NCBI GenBank assembly: GCA_019639195.1 | Contig: JAHBSI010000002.1 | Location: 496,001-560,000, forward strand | From: Acidobacteriota bacterium | GTDB lineage: Bacteria > Acidobacteriota > Blastocatellia > Pyrinomonadales > Pyrinomonadaceae | Length of the DNA: 64,000 bases | Reading direction: 5' to 3' | Shown: in pieces, positions 9,201-17,709 of the stretch | Numbering within the stretch: the stretch's first letter is position 1 | How the letters are laid out: each line of letters begins with the position of its first letter | Position numbers and translations under genes: made by a program | The notes under the pieces: model-generated | What the model was told of the DNA's origin: nothing | The model's input: the letters and a program-made list of their open reading frames with translations, nothing else | Databases searched by the model: none

Positions 9201-12200
9201 GTTCAGATATTTTTTGGTCTTTCCCGCCGAATTGTCGTCGTCGTCAAATATTTCCTCGATGACCGTCATCGCTTCGTCGTCATACGTCGTCACCGTATAA
9301 GCGCCCGTCGGCGAAGTGGTTTTCGTCGGGCGCAGCGTGCCGCCGTCGTATTCCGTTGTGGTTGTCAGTCCGTTGACATCCGTTGCTTCGAGAACGAGGC
9401 CGCTGTTGAAATCATAACGGGCCGAAGTCGTGACGCGATCGGGCGAACTCGGATTGCTCGACCCGCGTGTTTGAAAAACCGGATAGGCATACTGCGTATC
9501 GATCTTTGTCGTATTCGGATCGTCAAAGAGCATCGAGGTTTCCTCACAGCACGACGACGACATCCTGACCACGTTCCCCGTTTTGTCATAGCTCCGCGTC
9601 TCATCGATCGCACCCGTCGCGGAAGCCGCATTCTCATATCGCGTCACCTTTGTGATATTGCCGCGCTTGTTCGTGCTCGAATCGAAAATAGGACACTGAT
9701 CACAAGTCCAAAACGGAGGGCTTCCGTCCGGACATTCTCCGACGGAATTCTCGCTCGATCCGCTTGACCGGAGAGGGTCGCAGCTCCATCCGCAGTTGCA
9801 GGTTACGGTGCCGGTATTGAACGGATCGTATGCGGGATTATGTTGAATGACGCCCGGAGCATCCGTCAGAGGAAAAGAGGTATAGTTGTCATACTCATAA
9901 TCAGTCCTCGAAACCACGGTTGCCGACGGGTTTTCGATCCGCGAACTCTTCACCAGATTAAAAAGATGCTTTCCGTACAAGAAATCACCGTTCGTATCGA
10001 ACGAGCCCATATAACTTGCGTCGTTCTCATAGGTCGCGGTCGAACAACGCAGAAGGGCGTCAGCATCGTCGTAATCGCACGACTTTGTTATCTGGTTGAA
10101 CTTATTCGTGCCGTAAGTATAGGCTGTTTTCACCTTCTTCTGATTCTCATCAAAAACCTTTGCCCACGAAGGCCTCGGCGAATCGTAATTTCCTTGCTGC
10201 CAGCTTACTAGGGACGACGCGACCGTCAGTTCATTAGATCCGTCCATTACAATGGTTTCGTCAGTGAATACCAACCCGTCCGTCCAGGCACCCGGCGTTC
10301 TATAGGAATACTGACGGCTGATCACGCCATTGGGCTGTGTAACCTCAACCATCCTCGCCGGACTGTTCGAGGTCCCGTCGTGTTTATATGTATTGTTGTC
10401 AAAAAGATATGTGGTCACGGCATCCTGACTGACATCCCGTTCCGCCCACCATTCACGCAGTTCCGTATATGTCGGAGCGTCCGTTAGATTTAGACCATTC
10501 GTCCGCCCCGATGCATTTGCCGTCGTCAGCGGATAATTATACGAGGCACGCTTTGTGACTTCGCCTTTGACGATCACGCCCTGATCTTCTGTTCCCGTCG
10601 TCCAATCCATCCCGCGATGTTCTTCGACCTTGGTGAGCATCCCGTAACTTGAATAAAACGTATCGTAGTCCGGATCGTTGGCGTCCGCTCCGCCGAACCA
10701 ATACCCGGTCTGTGTTCCCGGATAATAGATCGAATCGATCACCCACGGCGAGGAATCCCTGACCATCGGCGTAAGACCTGAAAAAGAATATGCAAGATTG
10801 AGTTCGCGGTAATGGAGACGTATTAGCGTCCGGGTCTTTGCCCCCGGCGCCCCCGAGATCGAAGGGGCTTCGACCCTGATCATGCGGTTTAGTGAATCGT
10901 ATTTGAAAGAAATAACTCGTCCGAGAGTGTCCGTGACCGTCTCTATTTTCGGGTCGCTCGGCTCGAACGAATTTTGATAAGTTATCGTTACATAGTTCCC
11001 TTGAACATCCGTTATCCGCGTCGGATGAACATGAGAATTGGCGTTGCCTATGGTTGAATAAATGATGCTTGTCCCGTTTGAAAGTTTTGCCCAGCCGCTG
11101 CCCTGGCCGCCGAAGGTAAACTGGCAGCCATAATCGATAAAGCTCCCGTCAGCGGTATGCCCCGTAAATGACATTCCGTTTGTGAGGTTCGTCAGATAAC
11201 CGGTGTAACCGTGCCGCGTGCCGTCTGCATCGATGAGCATGCAGCCGCCTCCACCGCCCATAAAAACGATCTTCCCGAAATCCAGAGTCCAACCCGGAGC
11301 CGGATCGTCGTAGTTGATATCATAAGTTATTTCGTTACCCGCTTTGTTCCAAACGCGCGAGTTGTATATCAGATTCAGTGAAACATCGATATTGCGTCCC
11401 GGCAGTGAGATCACCGGAGCTGTTATCTGGAAATTGCCGTTACCTGCACCGCCGTCCATCGGCCCGCCCGGAGGGTTGCCGGGCTGGTTGCCCGGTTCGA
11501 TGGCCGATTCCCAATTATCTTCGTTCCATCCGTAATCGTCGGGCAGGAGATTCGAGACCACCCTTTCCGCTTTTTGTTGCTGGTCAGACCTCGAGCCTTT
11601 GGTATTAGAGTTCTTCCGCGTCGATATGCGCGTGGTTACCGCTCCTTTATTTATTAACTCCTCATCTTCTTCGACCGGAGTGACCGTGATCGTAACCTCA
11701 TCAAAATAACCGCCGCCGGACGCACGCAGCTTGAATGTCCCCGGAAGTTCGGCTTTGAATAGATTTGCCACCAACGGCTTAGGCGACATACGTTCTTCCG
11801 TATCAGTGATCAGCCAGTCGAAGTCCACTCCCGAAAGCGGATCGCCGTTGTAGTCATAGGCAACGGCAGCAAAGACATATTCGCTTCCTTCCGGGATCTC
11901 CACCGACCCCGGGAATATTTTTATACTGGCAATATCCTGTGTTTGAGAGCCTGATTTCGATCCGAAGAACGCAAAGCCAGCCATGACCCAGCGATTCAAA
12001 TTATTAGTAAGATTTCCCGACAGATATAAAAAACGAACCGATCGGGCAGTATTCCTCACATATCCCTTCAACTCCATCGGCGCCGCAGGAGCCGAGATAG
12101 TTAAAATACAGAGGATCAGAAATGCACAGGTAAATCGCGTGAGTATTCCATAGCGACGAGACAAATTTACTAAACGGGTCGATGGCTTGGTTCGCTTTTT

Positions 12201-12209
12201 AGAAGACAT
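6222..12209 (-). CDS. giant RHS/YD-repeat protein with variable C-terminal tip
   Basis: A 1,995-residue exported protein. A hydrophobic signal segment lies at about residues 18-40. Next come a beta-rich N-terminal region (about 90-190), a TcdB-plug-like part around SLPGRNIDVSLN, and dozens of YD repeats with a Cys-rich insert (CNCGWSC through CDQCP). The RHS core (DRLGTR through YNYCGNDPINYVDPSGL) ends near residue 1730. The last 265 or so residues form the variable tip, in distinctly more A+T-rich DNA. Within it, near residue 1930, TLQETIHQVF resembles an HExxH metallopeptidase helix with Gln in place of the first His. RHS shells enclose and release their tips as toxins. The start is placed at MSSKK because AAGGAG lies at proper spacing; a TTG 29 codons upstream has none. 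Confidence 0.9.
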   Translation of the reverse strand: MSSKKRTKPSTRLVNLSRRYGILTRFTCAFLILCILTISAPAAPMELKGYVRNTARSVRFLYLSGNLTNNLNRWVMAGFAFFGSKSGSQTQDIASIKIFPGSVEIPEGSEYVFAAVAYDYNGDPLSGVDFDWLITDTEERMSPKPLVANLFKAELPGTFKLRASGGGYFDEVTITVTPVEEDEELINKGAVTTRISTRKNSNTKGSRSDQQQKAERVVSNLLPDDYGWNEDNWESAIEPGNQPGNPPGGPMDGGAGNGNFQITAPVISLPGRNIDVSLNLIYNSRVWNKAGNEITYDINYDDPAPGWTLDFGKIVFMGGGGGCMLIDADGTRHGYTGYLTNLTNGMSFTGHTADGSFIDYGCQFTFGGQGSGWAKLSNGTSIIYSTIGNANSHVHPTRITDVQGNYVTITYQNSFEPSDPKIETVTDTLGRVISFKYDSLNRMIRVEAPSISGAPGAKTRTLIRLHYRELNLAYSFSGLTPMVRDSSPWVIDSIYYPGTQTGYWFGGADANDPDYDTFYSSYGMLTKVEEHRGMDWTTGTEDQGVIVKGEVTKRASYNYPLTTANASGRTNGLNLTDAPTYTELREWWAERDVSQDAVTTYLFDNNTYKHDGTSNSPARMVEVTQPNGVISRQYSYRTPGAWTDGLVFTDETIVMDGSNELTVASSLVSWQQGNYDSPRPSWAKVFDENQKKVKTAYTYGTNKFNQITKSCDYDDADALLRCSTATYENDASYMGSFDTNGDFLYGKHLFNLVKSSRIENPSATVVSRTDYEYDNYTSFPLTDAPGVIQHNPAYDPFNTGTVTCNCGWSCDPLRSSGSSENSVGECPDGSPPFWTCDQCPIFDSSTNKRGNITKVTRYENAASATGAIDETRSYDKTGNVVRMSSSCCEETSMLFDDPNTTKIDTQYAYPVFQTRGSSNPSSPDRVTTSARYDFNSGLVLEATDVNGLTTTTEYDGGTLRPTKTTSPTGAYTVTTYDDEAMTVIEEIFDDDDNSAGKTKKYLNGIGLVKKEESYNPGGVVDIVESKYTQFAEPWKQSRPYRSGDTIQWSEKFYDSQGRLSKVVEPDGSETKAFYNESTKPSSASNLPGNTTRIVDAWGRERWGRYDQQGRLAEVVEPNPNGDGTVSDTGNLVTKYTYDTLGRLIQTEQGSQIRKFKYDDLGRLTRQKLAEQTATLSNAGAFVGIGDPAAVWGEAFQYDERSNLILKTDARGVKTHFSYELSGGGDDPLNRIQSRYYDLSGTLQPGLTIYAAPGVTYEYMTTGDVSRIKKIRTDGFLTEDYSYDGQSRVSEYKQTVDYRTSYPMTVNYLYDSLDRVTEVHYPAEYGLAGSPRKVVENSYDSASRLSEMKYDGAKQASDIVYNASDQTTSVKIGVTGANQVTENYTFDPQTGLLTNQTAVKGSTTLLDLSYDYAKNGSGGALSGKTGALTKIVNNLDTDKNREYEYDALGRLTKAKGGATGALWQQTYTYDRYGNRTNVAATGTAADSSPIPLDGIPNLSYDNATNRITTTGYEYDAAGNQTRSLAADGVHWLLYEYDAANRLQAVKQDGTTPTDLQGFFYGSTNAKLMDHDLVNGQLKIFASVGGTTMAEYTEYTSTVPTWTKSYTYFGDTQLATVTPNGSGGEYIEFNHPDRLGTRLITNQAGGTAYEQTHLPFGTALNAESTGSTNNRFTSYDRSAPTGLDYALNRTYDSKLGRFTQIDPIRMASVSTISPQTLNLYNYCGNDPINYVDPSGLFFGSFFRWLGHLIMSIFRSGTARRIAVRFVVSYVASGMNFGVAIRSVVPDILRQLGLNPNPLLTPSWNPNLPYPISFGVGSLSQYIIYNLLGPKLGKGVPENLKELLLALAGYRKCGEVFEQLVKTSSKKYKKWKEKSKNGESLIETMYNSLKSVNINPKRTAEGTNTGGHVELGDYNNDPRGLIAAQQRFALITLQETIHQVFTDSDLRKASKKLYDSGNLDPTVKSKVDIMIESNNGKLYEHAILSAACGKSDSELTNP

Positions 12210-12345
12210 GAGGGCTCTCCTTTTTTGAACAAATTTGACGACGGGTTGAAGCAGCTTTAGCAGTTTTTGCTTCAGGGAAACGAAAAAGTGACACAACCAT
12301 ATCAGACGTAATGCTTGCGTGTCAATAAAATCATTGAAATGCTGT

Positions 12346-12977
12346 CGTTAGCACAACAAATGTCCGGTATAAATAGCAGGTGATATGTCCGCTTTGGAAC
12401 GGCGAGGGGTGAGTGACAAGAACTTGAGGGAGGGACGCGCTATGAGGAACTACTATGAGGCCGCAATGGAGAAAGCGATGACAAGACAAGAGATAATATT
12501 GAGGGCGTATGCGAAGAAGATAAGCTGGATAGAGGCGGCGGAGATATTGGGGATGAGCTGCCGGCACCTAAGGCGGATAAGGGAGCGGTATGAGGCTATG
12601 GGGTATGAGGGATTGTTTGACGGGCAGGGGGAAAGGCGAGTTCGCGACGGATACCCGTGGAGACGGTGGAGGAGGTATTGAGGTTGTATCGGGAAGAGTA
12701 TTTCGATCACAACGTGAGTCATTTTCACGAGAAGCTGGCGGAGAAGCACTCGACCTGCAGATCGACAAAACAATTATGGCGCGGCCCCTCGCCGGATGCC
12801 AAGTGTTCGTTCACCAACATCTCGACGGCTCCCTCTCGATCGCCTTCGGCCGCACCTCGTCGCCGGTTTTACAAAAAATGGAGATAAGTTAATTTCTTCT
12901 CCCTCTCGACCTGTCGGCTATAGTGTCAATGATTATTTTGTATTTAATAACAGATGGGACATTTGTTGCGCGCCAAC
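12346..12977 (+). mobile_element. internally deleted ISNCY-like insertion sequence
   Basis: The terminal repeats can be read directly: GCACAACAAATGTCC at 12351-12365 is matched on the opposite strand by GCGCAACAAATGTCC at 12957-12971. Less exact matches extend both arms outward by a few bases. Between them lies a transposase gene with its N- and C-terminal parts but no catalytic middle. The element is therefore about 0.63 kb, well under half the usual length. A second right end is at 93-147. Confidence 0.72.
12385..12892 (+). pseudogene. ISNCY-family transposase, deleted and frameshifted
   Basis: The N-terminal part encodes a helix-turn-helix typical of ISNCY transposases (WIEAAEILGMSCRHLRRI, then RYEAMGYEGLFDG). 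A frameshift near 12650 moves the reading to another frame with VEEVLRLYREEYFDHNVSHF and EKLAEKH. The DDE integrase core is missing, and the sequence jumps to the C-terminal segment (RPLAGCQVFVHQHLDGSLSI), in yet another frame. The product cannot transpose by itself. The ends might still be moved by an intact relative elsewhere. Confidence 0.78.
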
Positions 12978-13158
12978 ACTCCGATTTTATTTGCTCATGG
13001 CTATTTCGTTATCTTTGCTCACGGAGATTAAATCCCGGAACACTGTTTGGTAAAAGTCTGATGTTTTCGCACTGGCCTATGTTGTGAATTCCGGTCTTTG
13101 AGGTTTTATCTCGTTTAACGGCCATGTTAAACTTAAAGGCCATTTAAAAAAATTACGT

Positions 13159-14844
13159 GTGAACAACCATCACCGAAAAAAGAAGAAAAAACTGGGATCG
13201 ATCTATACGCCGAGTGACTTTGCAACCATCCTGGCAAAATGGGCGATAGAAACCCCACGCGCTCGGATACTCGATGTTGGTGTCGGGGAAGGAGCGATAA
13301 CCATTGCAGCTTATTCACGACTGATTGAGCTTGGTGCCATATCGCAAGAAGCGGAAAGTCAGATATTCGGTGCAGAAATTGATCGGAAGACATTCAAGAA
13401 ATTTAAAAGGATAGTTGCCGAAAAAGGTCTTACTTTCCCTCGGATAGAACAGCGAGATTTTTTCAAGTCGGATCTTCCATACGTCGATGCCGTGATCGGC
13501 AATCCTCCCTACGTCCGTCGCTCCAAGATATCTAATTTTGAGAAAATTCAGCGTCAGTTCAATCGCGGGTCTCGAAAGATTTCAAGCCTGGCTGATCTCT
13601 ATATCTATTTCACTCTTCGCGCTTGCGAGCAATTAAAACTTGGGGGCAAATTAGCAATCATTACATCAGATTCATGGCTAAACACTCGATACGGATCTGC
13701 TTTCAAAGAATACCTGATCAATAATTTTACAATTGAAGGCCTGATTAGTCTTGATCGAAATATTTTTGACGCTGATGTTAAGGCTTTGATAACACTGGCA
13801 ACGAAGAGAAAACCATCATCCGACCATAGTGTTAAGTTTGTACGAGTCAAGAACGGATTGCCAGCACATGAAATTCTGAAGTCTGTGGTAGACACTACAA
13901 CCTTTCACGACGACCTCAAAATTAACAAAGTAGATCTCGATTCGGTAAATGTAAAAGAAACGTGGGGTATTTACTTTAAGGCGGCCTCTCTTTATAAGTT
14001 CATTTCGAGTCATCCTAAAGTATCAGTCGTCTCCGAAATCGCAAACACTCGAATTGGAATTCAAACTCTGGCAAAGGACTTCTTCGTCCTCAAGACCGAC
14101 GCTATCGAGAAACATGGTATAGAAGATCTTTATCTGAAACCTTTAATTCAGTCTTCTCGCTTTCACGCGAATCCGGTGATCGAAGAAGACGAGAAAACCT
14201 CCTTTATGCTGCTGTTTTGTGACAAGCAAAAGACAGAGCTTGAAGGAACCAGTATTCTCAATTACATCGAGGCGGGCGAAAAGGCCAAGGTCAGTTTTCG
14301 TGGCAAACTCAAGATCGTCGAGGGATACAACAACAAGGAGCGAATTAAGAAATCACGAAGGCCAATCTGGTATGACTTGAAGACGGCGGTAGAAAAGCAG
14401 CCCATTGCAAAAATCCTTGTACCGCGAATAGTTGCAAAGACATATCAGGTTTACTGGAATAAGGCGGGATATGTACCGGGTGAGTTTTTCATCGAGTTCC
14501 GTCCGAATAAAGATATCGATGACGAAGTATACTTGGCCATTTTATCAAGTTCGATTTTTGAAGTCTGTTTGAGAACAAAGTCTCAACTGTATGGGGGCGG
14601 GGCCTATAGCGTTTTCCCCGGCCGATTTAAAAACGTACCAATAATAGATCCTAGCAGGTTATCGGGAACCGAAAGGGACTCGTTGAGATCCGCATATCAA
14701 AAGTATTTGAGTGATCCGGAGAAAGGAAAACTTATGATCGATTCTGAAATCGCCGAAATACTTGCGTTGTCTTCCGACCTTAAACAGGAAATACAGGACT
14801 CTCTTGAAGATCTGGTTGGTGCCGTGGATACGTTTAGCAAATAA
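13159..14844 (+). CDS. N6-adenine DNA methyltransferase, Eco57I/type IIG-like
   Basis: A 561-residue class I methyltransferase predicted to methylate adenine in DNA. Motif X is GSIYTPSDFATILAKWAI near the N-terminus, motif I is LDVGVGEGAIT (38-48), motif II is FGAEID (70-75), and the catalytic motif IV is NPPY (115-118). The C-terminal 250 residues resemble the target-recognition part of Eco57I-type enzymes (YVPGEFFIEFRP, QLYGGGAYSVFPGR). There is no PD-(D/E)XK nuclease motif at the N-terminus, so this is a modification subunit alone. The start is GTG, the first codon before the Lys-rich head. It is the first gene of a tight operon, with 7 bases to the kinase. A+T content is higher than in the flanking chromosome, suggesting transfer. 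Confidence 0.88.
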   Translation: MNNHHRKKKKKLGSIYTPSDFATILAKWAIETPRARILDVGVGEGAITIAAYSRLIELGAISQEAESQIFGAEIDRKTFKKFKRIVAEKGLTFPRIEQRDFFKSDLPYVDAVIGNPPYVRRSKISNFEKIQRQFNRGSRKISSLADLYIYFTLRACEQLKLGGKLAIITSDSWLNTRYGSAFKEYLINNFTIEGLISLDRNIFDADVKALITLATKRKPSSDHSVKFVRVKNGLPAHEILKSVVDTTTFHDDLKINKVDLDSVNVKETWGIYFKAASLYKFISSHPKVSVVSEIANTRIGIQTLAKDFFVLKTDAIEKHGIEDLYLKPLIQSSRFHANPVIEEDEKTSFMLLFCDKQKTELEGTSILNYIEAGEKAKVSFRGKLKIVEGYNNKERIKKSRRPIWYDLKTAVEKQPIAKILVPRIVAKTYQVYWNKAGYVPGEFFIEFRPNKDIDDEVYLAILSSSIFEVCLRTKSQLYGGGAYSVFPGRFKNVPIIDPSRLSGTERDSLRSAYQKYLSDPEKGKLMIDSEIAEILALSSDLKQEIQDSLEDLVGAVDTFSK

Positions 14845-14851
14845 GTGAAAT

Positions 14852-17035
14852 ATGTCTAGGTTTTTTACAGTGGATGCTAGAACGATACTCTCGTTGGGGA
14901 GAGAGAGTATTAAAGAGGCGACCACTGCGCTCGTAGAGCTGGTTAAGAACAGCTACGACGCGGATGCCGAACGCGTGGTAATCGAGATCGCAACCAAAGT
15001 CGAACCATCGTACATCCGAATTTCCGACAATGGCACCGGCATGTCTTCAAACGATGTAGAACAGAAATGGTTGCGCATTGGCTATTCGGAAAAAAAGGAA
15101 ACTGCAAATCGATACTCGGGTAAAGGAAGGCGAAGAACAGGTGAAAAAGGAGTTGGTAGAATTTCGGCTGATCGCTTGGGAAAACAGTTAGATTTGATCA
15201 CGTCCAAGGGAAAGGAGCTTTTCGGTCTAAGAATTAATTGGAGCGATTTTGAAGGAAAAGGAAAGCAACTTGATAGAGTCCCGATCGAAGACATAACCGA
15301 TCCCGACATCACCCTTCCGAAAATGCTCGACAATTCCGCCTCGAAATCGGGGACGCAACTTAAGATCATTGACTTGAGAGATACGTGGGACAAGAACAAT
15401 ATCGAGGAACTTCGCCGTGAATTGTCATTGCTCCTTTCGCCTTTCAAAAAGGTCAAGGATTTTGAGATATCGACCCTTTCTGACGTGGATGATGCCGAGA
15501 ATGGGAAAGTGGCTTCGGATATCAATGAGCAGGCGGTAGTTTCACTTGATGCTAAATACAGGAGCAATGCCTCCAGTCTGAAATACAATCTCAAAACGAT
15601 CGATCAAAAAAAGGGCAAGAATAGCGAGATCAAATTAGCCCAACTCCTGAATATCCGCGCCGCAGAAACTGATGAAGTCCCGAAGTTATCATGTGGTGAT
15701 GTCGATGTGAAATTGCTGTTTTATATCAAGGGAAAGTCGGTCTTCGGTGACATCAGCCTGAATAGAAAGGCAGTCTCGTCATTTGTGGACGCAAATGCCG
15801 GTATCAAAATATATCGCGACGATGTATGGGTCAAACCGTACGGTGAAATGAACAAGGAAGAGTGGGACTGGCTCAACCTCGGTCGAAGATATGGAATGAA
15901 TCCGGCTGGAGCTGGAAGAAAGTCATTTCGAATAAGACCACAGCAACTTGTCGGAGCGGTGTTCATCAGCCGAGACCAGAATCCGACACTGGCCGATAGC
16001 TCTGGCCGCGAAGGGCTGATCAAAGGCGCCGGGTACGAGGATCTAAAAAAACTGACCGAAGGCTGCGTTCAGCTCATTGAAACCGGATATCACGACAGGT
16101 TCATCCAAGACAAAGGTGAAGATTCTAAAACCGCGTCTAGCGATATGAAACTCGTCGCCAAAGATACCAGCGCCGTGTTGAAAGAAATGCAGAAAATTGC
16201 TCCCATGATTGCCCAGTCCGCACTAGATCAAAAGAGCAAAGAAAGTTTTGAAGCTTCCCTTGATAAGGTGAAAGAGATTCACGACACCGTAAAGGACGTC
16301 TCAAAGACCGTTTTGGACTTTGAACGTGAGCAAGTTTTATTCAGAGGTCTTGCCACGGTTGGTATTTCGATGTCCGTATTCGGACATGAAATACAATCGG
16401 CAATTACACATTTGCTGAACATCAGTTATAGAGTTCGAGACTATTTGAACGCTACGCCTCCGAAGAACGATAAAGCTATAGAAAAGATTGAACGACTTGT
16501 GGAGCTTTCTGACAGCGTAAGCGGCTGGGGGACATACGCTCTTAACAGGATGCAGCGGAGCAAGCGCAGTCGTCGGACGCAAAATATATCGAACCTGGCT
16601 TCGAAAGTTATTAATGATATCAGCCCTCCTTTCAAAGCAGCCCAGATCGATTTACAGCTGCATCTTCGGTCGCTTGAGGGCAAGGTATTTAGCATGGACT
16701 TTGAAGCGATTTTGATCAATTTACTGACGAACGCATACTACGCATGTCTACAAAAGGCCAGGAACCGCAAGATAAGAGTTGAACTACGGACCACAAGAAT
16801 CTCGAGCGATAAGGCAATCGAGATCATAGTAGCGGACAGTGGGCCCGGCGTTTCTTCGCAATTTCGCGATAGGATATGGGAACCGCTGTTCACTACAAAA
16901 AGTGAGGGTCGGGGTACCGGACTTGGATTGGCGATCATTGATTCAGTTGTCCGCGAATCAAATGGCACTCGCCATATTGAGACCGACAACGAGCTAAAAG
17001 GTGCTCGCTTCGCCATTTGTTTACCAATCGAATAA
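14852..17035 (+). CDS. double-GHKL sensor histidine kinase
   Basis: A 727-residue protein with two GHKL ATPase modules. The N-terminal one is MutL/Hsp90/MORC-like: ELVKNSYDAD (29-38), SDNGTGM (58-64) and the lid GEKGVGRISADRLG (97-110). A middle domain (about 230-420) ends in a charged coiled coil. The C-terminal module is a true histidine kinase: H-box FGHEIQSAITHL with His512, N-box NLLTNAYYA with Asn627, G1 box DSGPG from Asp662, PLFTTK, and G2 box GTGLGLAI. No transmembrane segment is seen, so it is cytosolic and probably senses an intracellular event. The receiver gene follows after 12 bases. GHKL ATPases of MutL/MORC type are known in restriction-modification loci; the fusion to a phospho-relay kinase is the unusual part. 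Confidence 0.87.
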   Translation: MSRFFTVDARTILSLGRESIKEATTALVELVKNSYDADAERVVIEIATKVEPSYIRISDNGTGMSSNDVEQKWLRIGYSEKKETANRYSGKGRRRTGEKGVGRISADRLGKQLDLITSKGKELFGLRINWSDFEGKGKQLDRVPIEDITDPDITLPKMLDNSASKSGTQLKIIDLRDTWDKNNIEELRRELSLLLSPFKKVKDFEISTLSDVDDAENGKVASDINEQAVVSLDAKYRSNASSLKYNLKTIDQKKGKNSEIKLAQLLNIRAAETDEVPKLSCGDVDVKLLFYIKGKSVFGDISLNRKAVSSFVDANAGIKIYRDDVWVKPYGEMNKEEWDWLNLGRRYGMNPAGAGRKSFRIRPQQLVGAVFISRDQNPTLADSSGREGLIKGAGYEDLKKLTEGCVQLIETGYHDRFIQDKGEDSKTASSDMKLVAKDTSAVLKEMQKIAPMIAQSALDQKSKESFEASLDKVKEIHDTVKDVSKTVLDFEREQVLFRGLATVGISMSVFGHEIQSAITHLLNISYRVRDYLNATPPKNDKAIEKIERLVELSDSVSGWGTYALNRMQRSKRSRRTQNISNLASKVINDISPPFKAAQIDLQLHLRSLEGKVFSMDFEAILINLLTNAYYACLQKARNRKIRVELRTTRISSDKAIEIIVADSGPGVSSQFRDRIWEPLFTTKSEGRGTGLGLAIIDSVVRESNGTRHIETDNELKGARFAICLPIE

Positions 17036-17047
17036 CAACGACAGGAT

Positions 17048-17698
17048 ATGTTCGGAATAGGCATCATCGATGACAGTAAAGATTATCGCGACTCGTTCGT
17101 CGAGGATTTTGAAGATCTCGATTCAGCCAACTTCAAGTTGGACAAAGAGGATTGGCAAGTTGCTGTGACGGCCCCATTGCCCGACATTAATGAATACCCC
17201 GACTGGATTCTCGAGAATGATTTAACGGCGGTAATCCTCGACGAGAAACTGCAGAACGGCGGTGTTACCTATGGCGGACATGAAGTGCTTGAACTGATAA
17301 AAGGAAAATTCCCTTTGCCGGTTTTTGTCGTGACCGAGTACAAGGATGATCCGGATCTGGAGACTCAGTTTGAGAAAGCTACGGACATCATAGGAAAGCC
17401 GGAGTGGGCGAGGGAAAGAACCAGGTTTGCGGGGCGTGTACTTTCGTCCGCTAAGGATTACTCGGATGTATATGTGAGTAAGCATATAGAAATGGATGCT
17501 CTCGCAGACAAGGCTGCAAAGGACGAAGCTAACGAAGATGAGATAAAGAAACTTGAGGCACTGAGGGATCAGATTCAATTGCCACTGATGAAAGAGGATG
17601 CGACCCGTGAAGAAGTATTGAACGAATTCGAATCCTCCGTAAATTTGTTAGAGGATCTCATTATTAAGGCAAAGGAACGTTTAGGTGAACAAGATTAA
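17048..17698 (+). CDS. receiver-domain protein with C-terminal coiled coil
   Basis: Predicted partner of the upstream kinase. The receiver fold keeps all key residues: the acidic pair Asp8/Asp9 in GIIDDS, phospho-acceptor Asp65 in VILDEK, Thr96 in VVTEY and Lys117 in IGKPEW. Instead of a DNA-binding output domain there is a Glu/Lys-rich helical tail (about 140-216), predicted to form a coiled coil. The output is therefore likely protein-protein contact, for example with the HNH nuclease encoded 11 bases downstream or with the methyltransferase. AGGA lies just before the ATG. Confidence 0.85.
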   Translation: MFGIGIIDDSKDYRDSFVEDFEDLDSANFKLDKEDWQVAVTAPLPDINEYPDWILENDLTAVILDEKLQNGGVTYGGHEVLELIKGKFPLPVFVVTEYKDDPDLETQFEKATDIIGKPEWARERTRFAGRVLSSAKDYSDVYVSKHIEMDALADKAAKDEANEDEIKKLEALRDQIQLPLMKEDATREEVLNEFESSVNLLEDLIIKAKERLGEQD

Positions 17699-17709
17699 TC
17701 GAGCCGTGT

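Noticed and set aside
7257..10211. Several plus-strand open frames of 100-230 codons inside the RHS gene
   Set aside because: They are antisense shadows of the G+C-rich repeat coding; repetitive Arg/Ser/Pro composition.
12210..12296. 29-residue N-terminal extension of the RHS protein from a TTG
   Set aside because: No ribosome site there, while AAGGAG precedes the ATG at 12209, which also gives a normal signal peptide.
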